Below, piece by piece: positions 53,350 through 62,969 of a DNA stretch of 64,000 nucleotides; position 1 is the stretch's first letter, and each line of letters begins with the position of its first letter. The notes under the pieces are model-generated. The model did no database searches and had not been told where the DNA came from. It worked only from the letters and a program-made list of their open reading frames with translations. The DNA comes from Tritrichomonas musculus (taxonomy: Eukaryota > Parabasalia > Tritrichomonadida > Tritrichomonadidae). The translations under genes and the position numbers were made by a program. The stretch is from assembly GCA_039105265.1 (NCBI GenBank), contig JAPFFF010000004.1:7731501-7795500 (forward strand). The letters are read 5' to 3'.

Positions 53350-53871
53350 ATGATTAAGAAGCGACCACTAAACAATGGTGTAAATGCAAACGTCAGTCTT
53401 GAGCCAGCAGCTGCAGCACAATCAAACAACAATATTAGCAACAACATATTCATCAACAAGCGTGATGATGGTAAAGAAGATATCGTTATCACACGTGATA
53501 TTCAACTTGATACACCACATGATAGTATTGATGTTGATGTTAAGGTACTCATACTTGAAACGTATGCTAAGATACTACTTGACAATGACAAAGCATTGAT
53601 CAGCAATCTCATCAGCAAGCGCACTATCATCGTACCACAGCAAGCATTAGCAGCAATCATCAAGGCAGTCACTCATGGTGAGGTTGAGATATATGTCGAT
53701 GACAACCCTGGTTGTTGTGTAGGTAAAGCATCACCCATTCAAAAGGTAGACGCCATTAAGATAATCAAAGATAATGGTGAGATTGTTACTGACTTCAAAC
53801 AGGTCTACAATAAAGAGTTCAATGATCTTGTTAATGTTTATCACTTATGTTTGAAGTATGTTGTTGTATAA
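53350..53871 (+). CDS. Maverick protein of unknown function
   Basis: The 173-residue protein has a low-complexity N-terminus (Ala/Gln/Asn) followed by a compact alpha/beta-looking region (KVLILETYAKILLDNDKALI, QALAAIIKAVTHGEVEIYVD, VYHLCLKYVVV). It contains a DNPGCCVGK segment. The start has TTCAAATG. It is convergent with the giant minus-strand gene, 23 bp away. I do not recognise the family. Confidence 0.55.
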   Translation: MIKKRPLNNGVNANVSLEPAAAAQSNNNISNNIFINKRDDGKEDIVITRDIQLDTPHDSIDVDVKVLILETYAKILLDNDKALISNLISKRTIIVPQQALAAIIKAVTHGEVEIYVDDNPGCCVGKASPIQKVDAIKIIKDNGEIVTDFKQVYNKEFNDLVNVYHLCLKYVVV

Positions 53872-53894
53872 AAACATAGGAGTTATTTTTATGT

Positions 53895-56800
53895 TCACGA
53901 CAATGAATGTATTACATTCTTAGTGTTATCTTCAAATAAGATACCATTTGATGTGAAGAATGACGAGTTGATCAATATGTAATTAACTGTTGCATTTATT
54001 ATGAAATTGCTACTACTTAATGGAAATTCATTATTGTTTAACCAGATCTTAGTTGGTTCACATTGATATTCAAACTTAGGTGAATTATTAACGTTGAATG
54101 ATATATTGATTTTGATTTCCTTTTTACTAGCAACATTATCTTTGGTTTCATTGTAAGTCAAATAGAGTGTTCCATCATATGTATCAAGTTGTTTTTCGAA
54201 TTGATAATGAATGGTATTACTGTTCGTTACATTGAATGTATAATTGATTCGTGTTAATTTATTCACCAATGCATCTAACCTAGCTCTTAATGATTCATTC
54301 TCATGCTGTAGATTTGATATCTGACTGTTCATTGTTACGATTTTAGCTACATTATCACCTACTAACCTGGCTAGATCTTGATGAGATTTAGCATATGTAT
54401 TCAACTCACTCTTCAATGCATATCCATCGAGATCATCTATAGTAACATAATCATCTGGCATATCACTCTTCAACATGTACTCATTCAATGTTGATGTCAA
54501 CTGTGATGTTGTAACATGATTGGTTGGTATCTCACTCTTCAATGCATAATTAGTTAAATCAATGTCAGCAACCGCGTCATCAACACATTTATGTACGAAT
54601 GCTGATGTTGCTAGTGAAGTATCGTTGTTTACAGTTTCAGTACTCAACGCGAGATCGTTGACGTATCTAGTTGAATCGTTAGTGAACCTGAGTTGCTCTG
54701 CATAGAACATACATCGAACGTAATCACCAGACTTCGGTCTTATCACGTTACCACCCGATCGATACCAGAACTGTGCGTTATTGATGCGATTAACAGTGTT
54801 CAACGCTGATAGAATATCATCATCAGTGAATGCAGTAGTAGTTGTGTCTGTACTCGGAATGATACTATCATGATGAACGTATTTAGCATCACATTCAGTC
54901 GTTGTTGAATAATCACTAAGATCAATCGTTGTTGGTATCTCACTCTTCAATGCATATTTGCTTGCAGCATCATTCTTAACTGTATCCAACGCTGTGTTAA
55001 CTTCATCAACAGTTGGAAAGTCATTCAACGTTTTAGCAAGTGACTCATCGTTCAACTCAAGTTGAGCACGTAATGAATCAATGCTTTTATTCACTGCGTC
55101 AATGTCACATGTATATGCTAAATCATTCGTTGTGAGTGTCAATTGTCTAACCGATGTGTTTTCTTTAACAACTATGCTTGTGACCTGTACATTGTGTGGG
55201 TTGTTAATCGTAATGACGTTGCCACTCATCGTTGCCGTTGGAAATGTATCTGTACCATTGAACTCAGCTATTGCATCATCCACAATGTTGATTGTAACAT
55301 ATTGTTCATCATAGTCAATGTCATTGAACTCGCTAATCGTTCTAACCATGAGCTTGACTTTAAGTACACCACTTGTGATTGTGTCTTCAGCTATGAGTTG
55401 AATCGTTTTACCATCAACCTTGCCAACAACATCAATGGTATCATTACGTGATAACTCATTCTTGTTAACATATCCATCCATCTGTACAGATACATCACTG
55501 ATTGCATTTGCCAGTGCTTTGATGGTAGGCTTGAGTGTATGTCTGAATCGTTTACACATGTCCATTGTTGATGTCAATGTCATTGCCACTTTAGATGGAT
55601 CATCGAGTTCATCACTGAAGTTCATCTCCGTTACTGGTATGTATTCTTCATCACACCATTGAGCTATTCTACTTAACGCTTCATCTTGAGTGACAGCTTG
55701 AGTTGTAATATTAAGAGCTTCATCTTGAGTGACAGCTTGAGTTGAACTTAACGTTGCTGTCTTAGCACCACTAACTAAGTCACCGAAGAATATATCAGAG
55801 CCAATATCAGGTAGTTCATCAGTCAGCTTACCTACCATGTCATCCAATACATCAGCTCCAACATCACTAGCTTTAGTTATGGTGTTAACTAACTCACGAC
55901 CACCTGATTTGACAGCTGAACCAACACCCTTCGTTGCAAATGATAATGCCTTACCAGCAACACCTATGCCAGTGGCACCTAACACACAGCCAACAGCACC
56001 TAACGCAATACCAACATTTGCTTTCATATCAATCTTATCAACTTCCTTCTCAAGGTATTTAGTCTTAGCTTGTTGGTCAGTCATCTGCGAGCCAAGTGCA
56101 TCAACCTTAGATTGCACTTCCTTAACATCATACGATACTACATCAACGTTGTTAGTGACGAGATTCAAGTCAGATCTCATTGTAGTGATATTGTCAGCAG
56201 TGATTATCTTCGATGATGTAATGTTGAAGTCAGTGTATAGTGTTGTAGCTGAGTTTGGATTAGGTGACACTTCATAGAACTGTTGCTTGATGATGTATTC
56301 GAATGCATTTGTAGATGGATCCCAATTAACTTCATCAATAGGATCAGTATAATCATGACGAAGGTATAATGCAATATCACGTGGTGTTAAGCCATCATCA
56401 TTGCTGGTTTGAGTGGGTGTCTTACTCCATACATATGCCACTCTTTCGACTGTATCAAGTGCTCCACTTAAATCAACGTATCCTCTATCATATACATCAT
56501 TTTTATTATGAACTTCACCAACTGTGAATGATAACCTCATGGTATGCTCTTGATGTGGCAACGTCAAGTCAAGGTATAGTAATTCAATGTCGCTTACTTT
56601 GAGTGTCGATGTTGAGTAATTATTATATGTACAACTCATTGCAACCAAATCATAACCATCCATCGTTGCACCATTGAGTATAAATGAATAGCCTATGTTG
56701 AGTTCATACTCAGATGCATTAACCAATCTACCATCACGCAACTTAATCAGTACCTCATACTTACCATCATTGCGGCATGTGTTGAGTAGTGAATATGCTA

Positions 56801-59800
56801 AGCCATGTGTTTTGTCTTCAGGTATTGCTCTGTAATTCAACGTATCACGCTTGACTGCAACCATACAACCAGTTGAACCATAGTTATCTTCCTTAGGATC
56901 ACGTGTTTTACACTTGCTGATGACCTTGCTTTGGAACCTACCTTGAATACTGTCACCAACCCACTTATTACCATCCCATGTCAATGCCCATGTGTTGCCA
57001 AAGCAGTACTCACTAAATTTGAACGTTAAGTTGGTTGGTATGTCATACGTTGATGGTATCTTATACACCATTCGATAGCACTCACATTCATACTCAAGTT
57101 GTTCATTACCAAACATGTCAGTGTACTTAACATGTTCATCATAGTCAATCATTGATGGTCGATAGAAGTAATATGTGTCAGAGCGTTGTAACTTCAATGC
57201 ATTAGTTGCATCTATGATGTCACACTTGATGGTTGGCTTGCATGATACCAATGCATCTGATGAGAGTAGGTTATGAATCACAATGTCACCATTCAAGAAG
57301 CGTATGTATGGTTCAATGTTGAAGTCAGTTGCAAACATTATCTCAGGATCATCTCGTTTGTGTGTTGAGTATGTGCAACAATCACGTGCTACGTTGTGTG
57401 TCAACTCTGGGCAGATGAACTTACCATCTTTAGCTGATATGATGAAGTCATTTAAGATGTTGCCTTGCCAATCGAATAAAGACATGTTGCGCAAGTGAAT
57501 CTTAAATACATCAACTGGTTTGGTAGCAGCAGTGAGTTTGTTTTTGAGTGTGGTTGGTAGTGTTATCTTCATGATTATGACTGGATCATTAACTGGATCA
57601 TCAACATTCGTTTCACTGCTAACAGTTGGTGTATACACTGTTATGTCATCATGCTTGACGTAGTAATCAGGATAACCTTCAACTGCATTAAACTCACCTG
57701 AACTTGGTAGCTGACCTGATGATTTACTTTCAACATCTTTGATCTTATACGCGAGCAATGCAAGTGGACCTTTGATGGTATCTCTGAATGCTTTACATAT
57801 GTTTACACATGAGTTTAATGAGATTGCCTCATTTGTATCATCAGGTAATGATATATCAATGCCATTGCCAGTGCACCACTCAATGATTGCATCAAGACCA
57901 TCATCATAAGTGGAGTATGTTGCATTATCAACTTCGGAAAGTAATGCAAGTGTTTCTTCACCTGCTTTGTGAATCAAACGAGGGATGTATAACAACACAT
58001 CAACGATTGGAATTAATATGGATGAACCACGTCCAATGATAAGACGGTCAGTTAAATTAGGATGATCTAATAACCATTCAATGTTGTTGTTGATGCGTTC
58101 TATTCGATCAGTGATGTTTGATATGAAGCCACTTAATGTTTGACGTATTGTTTGCTGCTGTTGTTCATCTCGTCTTATCCATTCTAATTCACGATCTGTT
58201 AGTTTGAAAATGCTTTGTGGATTAGTGATAGTGATTGTATTATCAGTGATTGACACTTGATTACGATGTCTTAAATCAATTACACCAATTGCTCTGTTGT
58301 TATATAATACAGTAGTGTATTCCGTTTCATTGTCATCTAGATCACTACCTTCGAATGAAAGTATGTTACCGCTTTCATTTAGAATCTCATAAACGAGTCT
58401 ATATCTTTCATACCAATCCATATTCTGAATATCAGCAAGTGTGATTGTTGTATTAGGTATTGTCAAATTCTCTTCGATTGGTGCTAGTTCATAATTTGAA
58501 ACAACAACATTGTATTCATTAGCAACTAACTCATGTACATTATCCTGTCCTGTTGCAGTGACAGCACCTTGCTGCATACTGATGCCGTGTGAGTTAATGC
58601 TGATATTTGATTCAGGACTATGAATTGATATCTCATCACTGCTAACATCAGTTCTAACTGCTATTCTCACATCAATGACAGCTTGAATGGAACCATTCAT
58701 GTCCCTCACTTCAGTCCAACTAACTCCCATCTCATTATCAACGTTGCGTGTGAATATATACTCTGGATGAGCTGATTCAAATTGATACCTCTCATCTGGT
58801 TCCATGCGTTCAATCTGAGCTGCTGTATAAACCGTACCATTGTCATTGACACTCCACATTGAGTTGGTATTAACGCTTCTCATTGTACGTAAGCTTAATT
58901 GTTGTGACGTTAACGTGCTGCTTTCATTATCAATTCGTCTCATGTATATTATTTTATTAACACCCTTATCATTAACACGTGTTACATATATCAAGCCGAA
59001 TCGATTGTCACCTACTCGTCTAACCATGATATCACCTATTTGTGGACCTTCAATTGGATCGTATGTGTTCAAATCAAGTAGTTCATCTATTGATAGGTTT
59101 GATAATGATTCAATGGTATGATCACCGAATAATGGTTGACTAAAAGCTGATGTATTGGTAACTGTTTCATGAGTCAATCTAACGCATGGAAGATTATTTA
59201 CTTCTTCATTTGTATCATCTTCATCTAACTCCATCTCATCAGTGTTAGTAATTGTATGATCGACAATGGTATTGTTGTTAGTTCGTTCTCTCCATCTGCG
59301 TCGCAACTCATGTATTGAATCAGTGAACGTTTGTAGTGATTGATATATCGTTCGTGTGTTATCAACTATGGTTGGTATACGATCGAATGTAAGTCCACCT
59401 GCAATTAATGTGGTAGTTGCGTTACCTATTTGAGTTAATGATTCTAATGCACTTAACACAAGTGCTGTTGCAGTTAATGATGATGTTGCTGCAGGTGTAT
59501 CTGTTTGAGATGGTAGGTATCTGCTAAACTGTTGACCAAATGCATTAGCTGCATACTTAAGTAAGAACTGACCAACGATATCTATGCCTGGGAACTTGCC
59601 ACCGCCACCACCACCACCTGAACCACCACCAGGAAAGTCAGGGAAGTGAAAGTCTTCTGTATGAGTTGTGTTTAATGCCATACTCTCACTGTCAAATGAG
59701 AACTCAGATAATGCCGTTGCAATTTTAATAGCACCTGACACAATGCTTAATACATTCTTAGTTATAGTTATATATTTTTGAAGGTCATTGACATAGTTAT

Positions 59801-61013
59801 TGTATTTAGCTTGTAACCTCATCTGTTCTTGAATAGAATTGATGATTGCTTTCAAGATAGCGTAGTCGTATGACAACACATCAAGTGTACCACCAACAAC
59901 GTTAAGATCACGTCGCATTGTCATGATGTTATCAGCCCATATGATTTTGGATGAGAATATGTTATGATCTGTTGTTAATGTAGTGCAGTTACGTGGATCT
60001 GGTGTTACTTCATAGAATTGCTGTGAGATGATTGTATCGAATGGATTGTAGTTTTCATCTGCGTTTTCAGGTAGTTGTTCGAAGTAATCTTTCTCAATGT
60101 ATATGTTAATGTTCTTCTTAGTTGATGGTTCGATTATCTTATTTGAGTGTCTGACTCTACGTTCATATCTAAATGATTCAATTACAACACTGTCATCCCA
60201 TGTGTTAATGAATGATGCATCGATTGGTGTAACTGGATGCATGTCCCATCGTAATGGTGTGGTAAAGTCGTCAATAACAATGTCAGCCATGATATAAAGT
60301 AAATTCTTACTCGATACTTTGCTTGTTAACTTGACAGAGAAGTAATGTATATCACATGGAACATCTTTAATATCAATCTGAGATGATGATGTTGGTGTAA
60401 TGTTACTGTTTGAATCATTCAACTCGATTATAGTTCCATCACCATATACCAAACGCCAGTTTTGAATGTACTTGCATAGTGCTGTTGCATAGTTAGTATC
60501 TGATGACACTTCTTCAAAGCTGCTTAACCATCTCGCAATGCGTTCAGTGTGTTGTACATAAATATATGGTCTTCCTTTTTTACTTTCATATGTTGATAGC
60601 TTAGCATATGAGTTATTCACAACGTTATCACCTGTCCATGAATCACCATCCCATATCAATGACCATGCATGGTTGAAGAGATGATCAATGAAAGTGAAGT
60701 TAGTATGTAGTGGTATGTTGTAATCTGGATCAATGTTCCATGTCATGACGTAGTACTTTGACGTTTGACTTATTGATGATGGTTTGTATAGGTAAAGTTG
60801 ATCTGATTCTTTGAGTGTGAATTGAGTATTGTCTTTAATGGTTGTTTGCATTGATTGTAATGCGTCATCGATTTCTTTCTTAGTATAGATGCAATTGATA
60901 TGTACATCATCTGTTTTACCATAACGTGTTAATTTTACTTCGCCATTACGTATTCTCATATCATAACCTTTATCATTGAGTGATAGTGCTTGAGCTGCAA
61001 GTGGTGTTATCAT
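53895..61013 (-). CDS. Giant Maverick fibre-like structural protein, 2372 residues
   Basis: The protein has internal duplications: AWSLIWDGDSWTGD (about residue 116) recurs as TWALTWDGNKWVGD (about 1341), and QQFYEVTPDP...SSKIIWADNIMTMRRDLN (about 333) as QQFYEVSPNP...SSKIITADNITTMRSDLN (about 1578). A further block (AIIEWC...CKAFRDTIKGPLALLA) repeats about 750 residues later as RIAQWC...CKRFRHTLKPTIKALA. A Gly-rich linker lies near 470. The C-terminus has repeated ALKSEIPT units (from about 2020), then a coiled coil (about 2206-2245), as in trimeric fibre shafts. It probably forms a spike or fibre on the virus-like particle. Its size is unusual for a Maverick. Confidence 0.7.
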   Translation of the reverse strand: MITPLAAQALSLNDKGYDMRIRNGEVKLTRYGKTDDVHINCIYTKKEIDDALQSMQTTIKDNTQFTLKESDQLYLYKPSSISQTSKYYVMTWNIDPDYNIPLHTNFTFIDHLFNHAWSLIWDGDSWTGDNVVNNSYAKLSTYESKKGRPYIYVQHTERIARWLSSFEEVSSDTNYATALCKYIQNWRLVYGDGTIIELNDSNSNITPTSSSQIDIKDVPCDIHYFSVKLTSKVSSKNLLYIMADIVIDDFTTPLRWDMHPVTPIDASFINTWDDSVVIESFRYERRVRHSNKIIEPSTKKNINIYIEKDYFEQLPENADENYNPFDTIISQQFYEVTPDPRNCTTLTTDHNIFSSKIIWADNIMTMRRDLNVVGGTLDVLSYDYAILKAIINSIQEQMRLQAKYNNYVNDLQKYITITKNVLSIVSGAIKIATALSEFSFDSESMALNTTHTEDFHFPDFPGGGSGGGGGGGKFPGIDIVGQFLLKYAANAFGQQFSRYLPSQTDTPAATSSLTATALVLSALESLTQIGNATTTLIAGGLTFDRIPTIVDNTRTIYQSLQTFTDSIHELRRRWRERTNNNTIVDHTITNTDEMELDEDDTNEEVNNLPCVRLTHETVTNTSAFSQPLFGDHTIESLSNLSIDELLDLNTYDPIEGPQIGDIMVRRVGDNRFGLIYVTRVNDKGVNKIIYMRRIDNESSTLTSQQLSLRTMRSVNTNSMWSVNDNGTVYTAAQIERMEPDERYQFESAHPEYIFTRNVDNEMGVSWTEVRDMNGSIQAVIDVRIAVRTDVSSDEISIHSPESNISINSHGISMQQGAVTATGQDNVHELVANEYNVVVSNYELAPIEENLTIPNTTITLADIQNMDWYERYRLVYEILNESGNILSFEGSDLDDNETEYTTVLYNNRAIGVIDLRHRNQVSITDNTITITNPQSIFKLTDRELEWIRRDEQQQQTIRQTLSGFISNITDRIERINNNIEWLLDHPNLTDRLIIGRGSSILIPIVDVLLYIPRLIHKAGEETLALLSEVDNATYSTYDDGLDAIIEWCTGNGIDISLPDDTNEAISLNSCVNICKAFRDTIKGPLALLAYKIKDVESKSSGQLPSSGEFNAVEGYPDYYVKHDDITVYTPTVSSETNVDDPVNDPVIIMKITLPTTLKNKLTAATKPVDVFKIHLRNMSLFDWQGNILNDFIISAKDGKFICPELTHNVARDCCTYSTHKRDDPEIMFATDFNIEPYIRFLNGDIVIHNLLSSDALVSCKPTIKCDIIDATNALKLQRSDTYYFYRPSMIDYDEHVKYTDMFGNEQLEYECECYRMVYKIPSTYDIPTNLTFKFSEYCFGNTWALTWDGNKWVGDSIQGRFQSKVISKCKTRDPKEDNYGSTGCMVAVKRDTLNYRAIPEDKTHGLAYSLLNTCRNDGKYEVLIKLRDGRLVNASEYELNIGYSFILNGATMDGYDLVAMSCTYNNYSTSTLKVSDIELLYLDLTLPHQEHTMRLSFTVGEVHNKNDVYDRGYVDLSGALDTVERVAYVWSKTPTQTSNDDGLTPRDIALYLRHDYTDPIDEVNWDPSTNAFEYIIKQQFYEVSPNPNSATTLYTDFNITSSKIITADNITTMRSDLNLVTNNVDVVSYDVKEVQSKVDALGSQMTDQQAKTKYLEKEVDKIDMKANVGIALGAVGCVLGATGIGVAGKALSFATKGVGSAVKSGGRELVNTITKASDVGADVLDDMVGKLTDELPDIGSDIFFGDLVSGAKTATLSSTQAVTQDEALNITTQAVTQDEALSRIAQWCDEEYIPVTEMNFSDELDDPSKVAMTLTSTMDMCKRFRHTLKPTIKALANAISDVSVQMDGYVNKNELSRNDTIDVVGKVDGKTIQLIAEDTITSGVLKVKLMVRTISEFNDIDYDEQYVTINIVDDAIAEFNGTDTFPTATMSGNVITINNPHNVQVTSIVVKENTSVRQLTLTTNDLAYTCDIDAVNKSIDSLRAQLELNDESLAKTLNDFPTVDEVNTALDTVKNDAASKYALKSEIPTTIDLSDYSTTTECDAKYVHHDSIIPSTDTTTTAFTDDDILSALNTVNRINNAQFWYRSGGNVIRPKSGDYVRCMFYAEQLRFTNDSTRYVNDLALSTETVNNDTSLATSAFVHKCVDDAVADIDLTNYALKSEIPTNHVTTSQLTSTLNEYMLKSDMPDDYVTIDDLDGYALKSELNTYAKSHQDLARLVGDNVAKIVTMNSQISNLQHENESLRARLDALVNKLTRINYTFNVTNSNTIHYQFEKQLDTYDGTLYLTYNETKDNVASKKEIKINISFNVNNSPKFEYQCEPTKIWLNNNEFPLSSSNFIINATVNYILINSSFFTSNGILFEDNTKNVIHSLS

Positions 61014-61027
61014 TTACCATTGATAAA
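61014..61027. promoter_or_regulatory. 14-bp divergent start region
   Basis: Only 14 bp (TTACCATTGATAAA) separate the divergent start codons at 61013 (minus) and 61028 (plus). Each gene's promoter and 5' leader must therefore overlap the other's coding sequence. The minus gene has TATCAATGG just before its ATG, an initiator-like TCA. Confidence 0.6.
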
Positions 61028-61786
61028 ATGATACTTTCATTGAAGAGCAATGGTCCAGACTACAATCGCATACGTGCTAACATACAAATACCATGGAACT
61101 GTCAATATATTGAGTATTATGTTGCGGCAATCAATACAAAGAATGTGTTACTTATATCACATGATGATAGTATAACATATGAGTGGGATGATAATGATTT
61201 AGCACATACACATCACGTCAGCACTATGAGCTTGGAAGACAGATACTATTCAATGCCAAGTGATATACCTGATTTATTTAATGTGAATGATGCTAATGGG
61301 CGACCGATTATGAATGTACAATTGAATAACAATACTAATGTCATTAAGTTAACCCCACATGTTGACAACTTCACTATCACATCAATGTCACATCGTATAG
61401 CATTGATAACAGGATTGTATAACACGCCACTTAACCAACCGTTAGCAAATGGTAGAGCAACACAAAGTGACATTCCGATAATAGACTACGCTAACAAGCT
61501 ATACTTGATATCAAAGCAAGGTCAAGCTATACAATCCAACTTGGGTGATGTTGAGTATACACCATCAGTGATAGCAAGCATCGATCATATCATTCGTTAT
61601 GGCTTACCAATCATGCAGAACTTTGAAACGTATGGTAAACCAATTAAAAATGTTGTTAATATCGATTCATTCAAACAGATTGAGTTGGAGTTGGTTGACT
61701 TTGAATATCAGCCAGTTAAGTTGATGTCACCTATGTTTGTTACGATTAAGGTCAACCCATGTGATCCACCTAAGATGAAGCTGTAA
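61028..61786 (+). CDS. Maverick probable minor structural protein
   Basis: The 252-residue protein starts at the ATG at 61028 (MILSLKSNGPDYNRIRANIQ), not at an upstream TTG. It is beta-rich (IPWNCQYIEYYVAAINTKN, then IELELVDFEYQPVKLMSPMF), with the look of a penton or minor capsid protein of double-jelly-roll viruses. This is inferred from strand pattern and from location opposite the giant fibre gene. No diagnostic motif. Confidence 0.5.
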   Translation: MILSLKSNGPDYNRIRANIQIPWNCQYIEYYVAAINTKNVLLISHDDSITYEWDDNDLAHTHHVSTMSLEDRYYSMPSDIPDLFNVNDANGRPIMNVQLNNNTNVIKLTPHVDNFTITSMSHRIALITGLYNTPLNQPLANGRATQSDIPIIDYANKLYLISKQGQAIQSNLGDVEYTPSVIASIDHIIRYGLPIMQNFETYGKPIKNVVNIDSFKQIELELVDFEYQPVKLMSPMFVTIKVNPCDPPKMKL

Positions 61787-61797
61787 AAATGATTGAT

Positions 61798-62043
61798 CTA
61801 TTTTTGATCACTGCTAATGTTGGTTGTTACACTAGCTTTAAATGCACGCAACTCAATGAGCTCTTGCTTTTTACGTTCACGGTACTGCTTTTGTTGTTGT
61901 CTTCTAGCATTGATACGTTCTTCATCAGTGTGATATAGCTTTTTACGACCACGCTTTTTAGGTTCGTTATCAATACCCTGCTTTGATTTGAGTGATTTAA
62001 CTACAGCTGTATCGTTAAACAATTCAGTGTTGATGCTTGACAT
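61798..62043 (-). CDS. Maverick bZIP-like DNA-binding protein
   Basis: The 81-residue protein has a basic stretch (KKRGRKKLYHTDEERINARR) followed by QQQKQYRERKKQELIELRAF, the basic-region-plus-short-zipper layout of bZIP factors (cf. N-x-A-R-R and R-E-R-K). The zipper is only two or three heptads long, so dimerisation may be weak. It may regulate the element's genes or join its DNA. It is convergent with 61028-61786, 11 bp away. Confidence 0.6.
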   Translation of the reverse strand: MSSINTELFNDTAVVKSLKSKQGIDNEPKKRGRKKLYHTDEERINARRQQQKQYRERKKQELIELRAFKASVTTNISSDQK

Positions 62044-62565
62044 TTGCTATGAGATAAAAAATCATATTATGAAATGTGATATGAAAACAAATGAAAAAAT
62101 TTTAAGTGTTTATAATGATATGCATTATGTAATGTAGTGGGAATGGTTTAAATATCATATTGCAACTAACTAGTGTCTGGCCAGACGTGGTACAGTGGTT
62201 GAGTCATGAAGCGTGTCTCCCAGCTTCGGCGGCAGGCATGAGTTCGATTCATAGCAGTACCGATTTTTCGTGTTATTTTATCACACTTGTGATGGAGCCT
62301 GTAGCGAATCAACACCTAAGGTAAGCCATTGCTTGTGATATGTGTAACACGAAAGCATCTACCGGTAGGTGTATCTTTGTAATGAACGTGTTAAATCACG
62401 TTCCCCAACCATAGTGTGTGTAGTTCCTTTCCTGTGAGGGGTTGATGTACAATCCCGGGTACGTATGTTGATTCCTCATCGAATGCATAACACACTCACG
62501 AAGACGGTTGGTTTTTGCACTTTTGTTTTTGCATTTGCATGACATGTTTAATGATGTGTGGTGTA
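62044..62565. other. Noncoding Maverick segment with Pol III-like module
   Basis: No credible gene. From 62160 the sequence becomes GC-richer and rich in short palindromes (GTCTGGCCAGAC at 62175-62186; CTACCGGTAG near 62359), suggesting structured RNA or regulatory DNA. The tRNA-like part is listed separately. Confidence 0.5.
62181..62268 (+). ncRNA. tRNA-like element with A and B boxes
   Basis: TGGTACAGTGG (62188-62198) matches the Pol III A-box consensus TRGYNNARNNG, and GTTCGATTC (62242-62250) matches the B box; the 54-bp offset suits a tRNA with a long variable arm. A T5 run follows at 62264-62268. The acceptor and D stems do not pair properly, so it is not a normal tRNA; a tRNA-derived small RNA or SINE-like promoter is more likely. 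Confidence 0.5.
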
Positions 62566-62955
62566 TCACTTGGAGTGATGCATTGAAGTGATGACTTGAA
62601 TGATGACTTGGAGTGATGCATTGAAGTGATGACTTGAATGATGACTTGAATGATGACTTGAATGATGACTTGGAGTGATGACTTGAATGATGACTTGAAT
62701 GATGACTTGAATGATGACTTGGAGTGATGACTTGAATGATGACTTGAATGATGACTTGAATGATGACTTGAAGTGATGACTTGAATGATGACTTGGAGTG
62801 ATGCATTGAAGTGATGACTTGAATGATGACTTGAATGATGACTTGAAGTGATGACTTGAATGATGACTTGGAGTGATGCATTGAAGTGATGACTTGAATG
62901 ATGACTTGAATGATGACTTGAAGTGATGACTTGAATGATGCATTGGAGTGGTAAC
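62566..62955. repeat. Minisatellite of 12/13-bp units
   Basis: About thirty units of TGATGACTTGAA (12 bp), TGATGACTTG(G/A)AG (13 bp) and TGATGCATTG(A/G)AG (13 bp) in an irregular order. Mixing 12- and 13-bp units shifts the frame, so the long His/Ser- and Ile/Gln/Val-rich frames across it are not likely proteins. Confidence 0.9.
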
Positions 62956-62969
62956 CAAAAATGAATCGT

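Noticed and set aside
54000-61000. Plus-strand frames opposite the giant fibre-like gene
   Set aside because: They are antisense shadows of a long uninterrupted minus-strand gene with clear internal repeats.
62181-62268. Functional tRNA gene
   Set aside because: A and B boxes fit, but acceptor and D stems do not pair and no clear anticodon arm forms.
62396-62958. His/Ser-rich and Ile/Gln/Val-rich proteins over the minisatellite
   Set aside because: They are translations of mixed 12/13-bp repeat units; the frame shifts at each 13-bp unit.
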